From JBARCX01 sp049794535 (lineage in GTDB: Bacteria; Pseudomonadota; Gammaproteobacteria; Xanthomonadales; Rhodanobacteraceae), in contig JBARCX010000409.1 of NCBI GenBank assembly GCA_049794535.1, positions 1 through 10,178 of the forward strand: 10,178 nt of DNA. Direction: 5' to 3'. Positions 5,089 through 10,178 of the stretch are shown piece after piece. The notes under the pieces are model-generated. The model was not told the origin of the DNA, ran no database searches, and was given only the letters and a program-made list of their open reading frames with translations. A program made the translations under genes and the position numbers. Numbering within the stretch: position 1 is the stretch's first letter; each line of letters begins with the position of its first letter.

Positions 5089-6438
5089 TTACTGTCCCTC
5101 GGCGCCCTTCGCTATGGCCGATGCATCGACGGCTTGTTTCACAAGCTGGGTAAACCGGTCGAGCGGGCAGTCGTAACCTGCCGTAGCCTGGCTACAACCT
5201 GGAATGAAAATCGGCGCCACCTCCGGTGGATGCTCCAGACTCAGGGCTGCACTCTCGCGCATCTGCTCCATGCTCTGACTGACGTAGTAAGCACGCACAC
5301 GGTAACGACCCGCGCCCTTGCTTTGACGCAGTTCGAAAACCAATGCGCCCCCCGTGGACGTGGGATCCACCGGTTGTTCCGAAAGCATCCAATGCAAGTT
5401 AAGCAACCCGGCCAACGTCTCGATGTTCGTGTCGTGCCCCACCAGGAAGACAATTTTCTCCTGCGATGGCCCGATAGCCCCCGCAGCGGCTGTCTGCCCG
5501 GCACCTTGTTGGAGCGTCGCAAGTATCCGCGTGGCGAGATGACCAGCGTAGGCCCGGGCAATCACCGGCGTGCGCAGGTTGATGTCGCTATAGGCCGCAT
5601 GCAAAGCCAGCAATTGTCCGAGCTGCAGCGATGAAATACGCCCCCATGCCACATCCGACATCGGCATCCCTTCGACATATTCGAGGAAGAAGTTCTCCGC
5701 GAACGTGGATGCGTTATGCAACGGCGACTTGATGCTCACCAACCCATCGCCATGTCCTGCCGTGACCGATGAATCCTGATCCAGAAGCTTTTTCTTGTCA
5801 GCTGCCTGCGCCGGGGTGCATTCATTGGTTTGACAGCCGAACAGAACCGCCTGCATTTGCGTCAACAGCCCGGCATGGGCCAGGGCCAGCCGGTGCGGAT
5901 CGCCACCGATGCGCCCCAACACGGCCGCTACGGCCTCGTTCCGATCGGCATCGCTGACATCAGTAAAGCCATGCGAGAACAGGGCATTCGGGCCTTGCTT
6001 GGGTGCAGAGCGAATCTCCATCGTGCAATGCGGATTGAATCCATCCATCAAGCCATGCGCTGATTCCAATGTCCGCTCCTCGTCATCGGCGGTGACATCG
6101 ATGGAGGCTCGCTCCATGCATCCACTGGCCGGTACCAAGCCGGCATGTGCGTAATACGCCCGATACCAGCCACCCATCATCACCATGAGTTGCTTGCCGT
6201 GTGGCGTGAGGTAGCCCGGCTGCACCGTCCACGTCGGCCATGGCTTGCTCGAAAAAGCATCCAGCGCGCCAGGTTCGGCGGTTGGCGAGCGCACACCGTG
6301 ACGACTCAACACGATCACCAGCCGCAGATCGCCTGCATCCTGCGCATCGGCAGCCACGGCTGTGCCTGACATTCCGATCAGCGAAAGAAGCAGAAAAAAG
6401 AATGTGCGGCCGGATATACGCCATGCGGTATTCATCAT
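5089..6438 (-). CDS. Periplasmic histidine acid phosphatase (AppA/Agp-type, phytase-like)
   Basis: A 449-residue exported phosphatase of the histidine acid phosphatase branch (E. coli AppA phytase and Agp glucose-1-phosphatase), which removes phosphate through a phosphohistidine intermediate. A signal peptide (1-29, ending AVA before ADAQD) precedes the catalytic motif RHGVRSPT (46-53), with H47 the predicted nucleophile. The proton-donor motif GHDTN is at 334-338 (H335, D336). AppA-like segments include PGYLTPHG (74-81), DDEERT (118-123), GMPMSDVAWGRI (257-268) and the tail FIPGC...DCPLDRFTQLV (411-433). Cysteines at 107, 138, 202, 207, 415 and 424 suggest disulfides. The start at 6438 has GGAG 7 bases upstream; a 56-codon longer frame would bury the signal peptide. 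It lies 43 bp after the beta-propeller gene, so they are likely co-transcribed. Phytate is the best-guess substrate, but sugar phosphates are equally possible. Confidence 0.92.
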   Translation of the reverse strand: MMNTAWRISGRTFFFLLLSLIGMSGTAVAADAQDAGDLRLVIVLSRHGVRSPTAEPGALDAFSSKPWPTWTVQPGYLTPHGKQLMVMMGGWYRAYYAHAGLVPASGCMERASIDVTADDEERTLESAHGLMDGFNPHCTMEIRSAPKQGPNALFSHGFTDVSDADRNEAVAAVLGRIGGDPHRLALAHAGLLTQMQAVLFGCQTNECTPAQAADKKKLLDQDSSVTAGHGDGLVSIKSPLHNASTFAENFFLEYVEGMPMSDVAWGRISSLQLGQLLALHAAYSDINLRTPVIARAYAGHLATRILATLQQGAGQTAAAGAIGPSQEKIVFLVGHDTNIETLAGLLNLHWMLSEQPVDPTSTGGALVFELRQSKGAGRYRVRAYYVSQSMEQMRESAALSLEHPPEVAPIFIPGCSQATAGYDCPLDRFTQLVKQAVDASAIAKGAEGQ

Positions 6439-6445
6439 CACCAAT

Positions 6446-6449
6446 CTCC
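6446..6449 (-). promoter_or_regulatory. Ribosome binding site of the histidine acid phosphatase
   Basis: GGAG on the minus strand, 7 bases before the first of two adjacent ATG codons (6438 and 6435). It decides the start against the frame that runs on to 6606 inside the upstream gene. Confidence 0.65.
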
Positions 6450-6481
6450 AAGTCTTGCCAAGGTCAGTTGCCTGGCTCAGG

Positions 6482-7483
6482 TCAATGCTTGCCAACCACC
6501 AGCACGCCAAACGTCCCCTGTGCCGGCGTCTGTCCGGCAGCGGCAACATCTGGCGCGGCCAGGAAAACTCGATGTGTTTCCGTATCCACGGCCAACGTCC
6601 GCGCATCCTTGGCTGTGGCTACATTCGCAACCACCGCATAGTGATCGGCATCGGCTTGGTGGATCACGGTCAATGTGCCATCGGCATTGGAGCTGAATAC
6701 GTCACCCGTGCCCGCGTCGTAGCCCGCCGCATCCGGATCGCTACCGATAGCCAGCGTGGCCACGTGATGACCATCACCCGCATCGAGCACCACCAGCTGT
6801 TGGTTCGCGCATGCAGAGAACAGACGTTGGTGCGGCACATCGATCGCCAGTCCCGTTGGGCCTTCGCACGGCGCGAGCGACCATGTAGCGATGACCTTGC
6901 CAGCGCGTGCGTCGATCTCGGCGATTTGCGATTTGTCCTCGAGGTTGACGTAGATATGCCCTGCGTCGTCAGTCACGGCGAACTCGGGTTTACCTGGCAA
7001 CGCCACGGAACCCGTTTCTTTTTCCGATACCGGATCAATCATGCTTGCACTGTTGCTGTGACCATTGAATGCCCACAAGCGCGCTGTCGCTTTGTCGTAC
7101 AGCATGCCGTCGGGGCCCTTGCCGCTCAGGGCAATCCCCGGCAGTGGCTTGAGCGTAGCCAGATCGAACGGCATCACGCTGTCTGCATGGCCACTCGTGA
7201 CGTAGCCATGATGCTGACCCGGCACAATCACCACGCGATGTGCACCGTTGACGCCGGATACTTCACCGATCAGTTTTCCGGTTTGCATGTTCATCACCAT
7301 CACGCGATTTGCGCGAGCGATGTAAAGCCGCTGCGTCGTGGCATCCATGGTCAGGTAATCCCATTTACCGGTACCGCCCAGTGCATACCGTTGCAGCACC
7401 GCATACCCCGTCGATGATGCAGCCGCTGCGCATGCGGCCGAAACAGCCAATGCACCCAGGGCCGTAAACACGATTCGTTTCAT
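6482..7483 (-). CDS. Secreted YncE-family beta-propeller protein
   Basis: A 333-residue exported seven-bladed-propeller protein of the YncE/YVTN family. A signal peptide (1-22, KRIVFTALGALAVSAACA) is followed by repeated blade units with the pattern 'strand - TGK/AGK turn - strand', for example RVMVMNMQTGKLIGEV (60-75), SASMIDPVSEK (145-155), SQIAEIDARAGKVIATW (185-201) and LVVLDAGDGHHVATL (230-244). Conserved features include PEFAVTDDAGHIYVNLED (166-183) and CEGPTGLAID (206-215). No catalytic site is evident; such proteins act as binding or scaffold partners in the periplasm. It sits between a TonB-dependent receptor and a phosphatase, and in E. coli yncE neighbours the receptor gene yncD/pqqU, so a role in capturing the receptor's ligand is plausible but inferred. 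AAAGGAA lies 7 bases before the ATG at 7483; a 34-codon longer frame lacks a leader. Confidence 0.9.
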   Translation of the reverse strand: MKRIVFTALGALAVSAACAAAASSTGYAVLQRYALGGTGKWDYLTMDATTQRLYIARANRVMVMNMQTGKLIGEVSGVNGAHRVVIVPGQHHGYVTSGHADSVMPFDLATLKPLPGIALSGKGPDGMLYDKATARLWAFNGHSNSASMIDPVSEKETGSVALPGKPEFAVTDDAGHIYVNLEDKSQIAEIDARAGKVIATWSLAPCEGPTGLAIDVPHQRLFSACANQQLVVLDAGDGHHVATLAIGSDPDAAGYDAGTGDVFSSNADGTLTVIHQADADHYAVVANVATAKDARTLAVDTETHRVFLAAPDVAAAGQTPAQGTFGVLVVGKH

Positions 7484-7491
7484 GTAGGCAT

Positions 7492-7495
7492 TCCT
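7492..7495 (-). promoter_or_regulatory. Ribosome binding site of the YncE-family gene
   Basis: AGGA within AAAGGAA on the minus strand, 7 bases before the ATG at 7483, which begins a clean signal peptide. Confidence 0.7.
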
Positions 7496-7523
7496 TTCAA
7501 CAATGTTCTGATGTGATGTACGC

Positions 7524-7551
7524 GCATGCAGGCCTGATGGCCTTGCCATGC
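7524..7551 (-). promoter_or_regulatory. Imperfect stem-loop between receptor and beta-propeller genes
   Basis: GCATG-CA-GGCC (7524-7534) pairs with GGCCTTGCCATGC (7539-7551), with two single-base bulges and a four-base loop. It lies 41 bp upstream of the YncE-family start, within the leader if the mRNA is continuous from the receptor gene. There is no T-tract, so a processing or attenuation hairpin is more likely than an intrinsic terminator. Confidence 0.4.
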
Positions 7552-7568
7552 GGTTATTTCGGGTCCAC

Positions 7569-7592
7569 TGCGTGGATTCAGGCATCCACGCA
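7569..7592 (-). terminator. Perfect 9-bp stem-loop after the TonB-dependent receptor gene
   Basis: TGCGTGGAT (7569-7577) pairs perfectly with ATCCACGCA (7584-7592) around a six-base loop. It lies 37 bp beyond the receptor stop codon on the minus strand. No run of T follows, so efficient intrinsic termination is doubtful. An overlapping alternative stem (TCCAC 7564-7568 with GTGGA 7572-7576) excludes it. It may reduce read-through from the receptor into the downstream genes. Confidence 0.45.
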
Positions 7593-7629
7593 ATGACACA
7601 GTGAAGGAGTGCGCTCTATCCGTTATTCA

Positions 7630-10178
7630 TCACAGATGAATGCGGATGCCAGCCGTAAAGGTCTGGTCGTAGAACTCGCGCTGGATCGGTCGATCATTGG
7701 CGGCGGTTTCGGTGAACCGTAACTTGGTATTGGTCAGGTTCTTTGCGCCGAAGTACAACGAAATCGTCTCGTTGATGGCATAGCTGGCACCGAAGTCGAG
7801 TGACGTGCGTGCCGATGAATACTGATCGGCATAGACACTCGATGGTGTTCCATCCGCATTGGTGTAAAGCGGACCGCCTACCGTGAACAGATTACGGCTC
7901 TCGTAATAAGCGCCCAGATCGAAACGCCAGCTCATGTAGTCGTAGGTCAGCGCAAGGTTGGCTGTGTCACGCGATGTCGATGGCAGCAACGCGTACACAC
8001 CTGGATGGATCTGAATGCGCGAATCGACATAAGTGAAGTTGGTGTTCACACCCAGCCCGCTCAGCACGCCGGGAAGCCAACGGAAGCGATCCACATAGAC
8101 CAGCTGTACACCACGCGCAAACGCGGAGGAAATATTTTCGAAGCTGCTGAACGTCACCTGGGTACCGCTTGAGAACACATCCAGATCGCCCACGGGATTG
8201 GTGATGGTCTGGATAGTGCCGGTCTGCACGATGTAGTTGGTCAGTTGTTTGTCGAACAGCCCCGCATAGGCCAGGCCACCTTCGGGCAGGTAATACTCCA
8301 GCGACAGGTCGAAGTTGTTGCTGTAGGTCGGCTTCAGCGTCGGGTTGCCCTCGGTGACGATGTCATTGGCATCATCGACCTGGGTCGATGGCGTGACCTG
8401 CTGAAAGCCGGGGCGCGCAATCGTCTTGGAGTAGACCGCACGGGCGATCAGGTCCGTATCGAAGGCATAGCGGGCCTGCACGGTCGGAAAGAAGTTGCCG
8501 TAATTCCGATTGATGATATTCGGCGAATAGCTCACCAGCGAGCCATTGTTGGTGGCGATGTTCAGGCCCTCGTACTCGGCTTTGGTCTTCTCGTAACGCA
8601 CACCCGCCAGTACGCTCAACTTGTCGGCCGGCTGAAATTCATACTCGCCGTACCCTGCATAGATGTTCTCGCTGTCGTGGCCGTAGGCCTGCAGGTTGGC
8701 CAGGAAATCGTCAGGTACGTCTTCCACGAACTGGCCCGGGTTCGCGTTGAACTGATTGACGATGGACTGCGTGTTGATGCTGTAGCCGTTGTTGTAGTGA
8801 TTGTCGTAATAGGTCACAGGCTGGCCCGTGGTCACCTGCGTCAACGGTATGGCCGGCGGGGCGTAATCGAAATTGTCCTGGCTGTTGTTACGTGCGCGAA
8901 GGCGCGCATTGATGCCGAACTTGATGTACTCGCCATCGTTTTGCGTGAAGAATTCCGTCGGAATGGTGACGTTGTCGCCCGCGCTGTATTCCTGATCGTG
9001 ATCATGCTCGGTCCCGTTGCTGAAATCACTCAGCTTGTATCCCGCCGGATTGGCCGGATCTTGGCCTTGCAGGATCGAATACGTCGGGTAGTTCGGGTTG
9101 CTGATGTTGTCGTAGGCAACGATCGACTGATTGGACCCATCGGGGTTCGCCGGGTCCGGTGATTTGTCTTTGAACGTTGTGCCGTAATCGAATGGCTTGT
9201 TGTACGAACCGATCGATAGCGCAACGTTGTAATCCATGCGCCAGCTGCCGAAGTTGTTCTTACCACCCAGCATGGCCACGCGCGAATCGATCATTTCCTT
9301 TTCTAACGTCGATTCCTTTTTATAGTTGGCGTCGTCGACAAAGCCGTTCGGATTCCCCGGATCGGCCACGGGCGCACCGGCAAATTCGAGATACAGCTTC
9401 TGCACGTTCTTCGACTCGGTGTAACCGGCGTCGTAATAGCGCGCATACCATTTGTTGTCGTCATCGGGCTGGTAGTCGAATTCGGCACCGTAGCCGTGAC
9501 GCGTGCGCTGATAGTCGTAGTAACGCTGATTCAGATCACCGAGCGCCTTGTCGGGCACGCCAGAACCCTGCTGATCGACATACCCCAACTCCAGGTCGTC
9601 GATGCCGCGACGATCCTGGTAATAGTTGACGGTGCCGATAATGCTGAAAGGCTTGTAACCATCGCTGGGACCAAAGCGTAGGCCGCTGGTCAGCTGGTAA
9701 TCCTTGATCGGCGTATCGCGCAGGTTTTCGTAACCCGTACCGATTTGTGCATCCAGAAATTCGTCGCGACCCTTCGGCATCGTTTTCGAGGTGATCTCGA
9801 TGGTGCCACCAAGCGCCTCGGCATCCTGCTCCGGCAGGTTGGTGTTGGTCACGGTCATGGAGCCGACCAACCCGGCTGGAATCGAATCGAAGGCGACGGC
9901 GCGGCCACCGCCGGTAGGCGTCGAGACATTGCTCGGCATCAGCCGCACACCATCGAATGTCGTGCTGTTGAGATCCGCGTCGAGGCCACGGATATTCACG
10001 AAGCGGCCTTCGCCAGTGTCGGTTTCCAGCGATACGCCGGGCAGACGGCGCGCCGCTTCGCCCGCATTGACGTCAGGCAGGCGCTGGATAGCATCCGCAG
10101 GCTGTACGAAGATCATGTTCGGTGCTTGCTGCTGCTCTTCGCGTGCCTGTGCCTCGGTGGTCAGGGTAGCGGTGACAT
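7630..10178 (-). CDS. TonB-dependent outer-membrane receptor, 5' end outside the window
   Basis: The last 848 residues of a large TonB-dependent receptor; the frame is open to the right edge, so the signal peptide and TonB box are not seen. An ATG at 10116 lies inside the plug-domain entry and is not the true start. The plug (about 22-130 of the visible part) has IQRLPDVNAGEAARRLPGV (30-48), GRFVNIRGL (57-65) and GGTIEI (123-128), typical of the large Xanthomonad/Caulobacter-type receptors for carbohydrates or other organic ligands. The rest is a 22-strand-type barrel with long loops rich in Asn, Asp and Tyr, ending FGAKNLTNTKLRF and YDQTFTAGIRIHL. The final residue is Leu, whereas outer-membrane proteins usually end in Phe. 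It moves a scarce ligand across the outer membrane with TonB energy. Neighbouring YncE-like and phosphatase genes suggest a phosphorylated or cofactor-type ligand, which is inference. Confidence 0.95.
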   Translation of the reverse strand, partial: VTATLTTEAQAREEQQQAPNMIFVQPADAIQRLPDVNAGEAARRLPGVSLETDTGEGRFVNIRGLDADLNSTTFDGVRLMPSNVSTPTGGGRAVAFDSIPAGLVGSMTVTNTNLPEQDAEALGGTIEITSKTMPKGRDEFLDAQIGTGYENLRDTPIKDYQLTSGLRFGPSDGYKPFSIIGTVNYYQDRRGIDDLELGYVDQQGSGVPDKALGDLNQRYYDYQRTRHGYGAEFDYQPDDDNKWYARYYDAGYTESKNVQKLYLEFAGAPVADPGNPNGFVDDANYKKESTLEKEMIDSRVAMLGGKNNFGSWRMDYNVALSIGSYNKPFDYGTTFKDKSPDPANPDGSNQSIVAYDNISNPNYPTYSILQGQDPANPAGYKLSDFSNGTEHDHDQEYSAGDNVTIPTEFFTQNDGEYIKFGINARLRARNNSQDNFDYAPPAIPLTQVTTGQPVTYYDNHYNNGYSINTQSIVNQFNANPGQFVEDVPDDFLANLQAYGHDSENIYAGYGEYEFQPADKLSVLAGVRYEKTKAEYEGLNIATNNGSLVSYSPNIINRNYGNFFPTVQARYAFDTDLIARAVYSKTIARPGFQQVTPSTQVDDANDIVTEGNPTLKPTYSNNFDLSLEYYLPEGGLAYAGLFDKQLTNYIVQTGTIQTITNPVGDLDVFSSGTQVTFSSFENISSAFARGVQLVYVDRFRWLPGVLSGLGVNTNFTYVDSRIQIHPGVYALLPSTSRDTANLALTYDYMSWRFDLGAYYESRNLFTVGGPLYTNADGTPSSVYADQYSSARTSLDFGASYAINETISLYFGAKNLTNTKLRFTETAANDRPIQREFYDQTFTAGIRIHL

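Noticed and set aside
6439..6481. Terminator between the beta-propeller and phosphatase genes
   Set aside because: Only a short bulged GCCAAGG/CCTGGC pairing is visible, without a T-tract. The 43-bp spacing fits co-transcription better.
6362..7417. Open frame of 351 codons on the plus strand
   Set aside because: It is antisense across the YncE-family gene and the start of the phosphatase gene, rich in Arg, His and Cys, with no recognisable domain. It is a shadow frame.
8245..9162. Long open frame (305 codons) on the plus strand
   Set aside because: It lies wholly antisense to the TonB-dependent receptor. Its composition (Val/Arg/Ile-rich with no domain) is what a complementary frame of a GC-rich gene gives, and it has no family signature.

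Overview
The window looks like chromosomal DNA from a Gram-negative, moderately GC-rich gammaproteobacterium. The receptor, beta-propeller and small membrane-protein families are typical of the Xanthomonadales/Rhodanobacteraceae (Dyella, Rhodanobacter or Luteibacter type). That placement is inference from protein style, because no rRNA or marker gene is present. All ten genes I can support lie on the minus strand, so transcription runs from right to left.

Right to middle (10178 to about 3925): the C-terminal 848 residues of a large TonB-dependent outer-membrane receptor (its 5' end lies beyond the window). It is followed by a secreted YncE-type beta-propeller, a periplasmic AppA/Agp-type histidine acid phosphatase (phytase-like) and a secreted PQQ-type sugar dehydrogenase (GSDH/sorbosone dehydrogenase fold). 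The beta-propeller and phosphatase are 43 bp apart and probably co-transcribed. The 146-bp gap between the receptor and the propeller holds two stem-loops that could stop, process or attenuate the transcript. The set suggests envelope-level uptake and processing of a phosphorylated organic compound, or of PQQ or a PQQ-linked substrate.

Middle (3821 to 2844): a YbhB/YbcL (PEBP) family protein preceded by a tandem 14-bp repeat, then a 51-residue two-helix DUF1328 (YtjA) membrane peptide.

The 420-bp gap 2424-2843 contains no gene. It holds a well-formed 282-bp element (2471-2752) with 32-bp terminal inverted repeats (30/32 matching) that enclose two long internal stem-loops. It looks like a non-autonomous transposable element (MITE-like) or a structured non-coding element. 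I could not assign it to a known family, and it is the most unusual object here.

Left (2423 to 75): a tight four-gene operon resembling E. coli yqjD-yqjE-yqjK with an added transporter: a DUF883 ribosome/membrane-anchor protein, a DUF1469 'phage holin-like' membrane protein, an unrecognised 101-residue membrane-associated protein, and an AI-2E/PerM family permease. The last three genes are chained by two ATGA overlaps. A perfect 18-bp inverted repeat (1-52) follows the last gene and may be its terminator.
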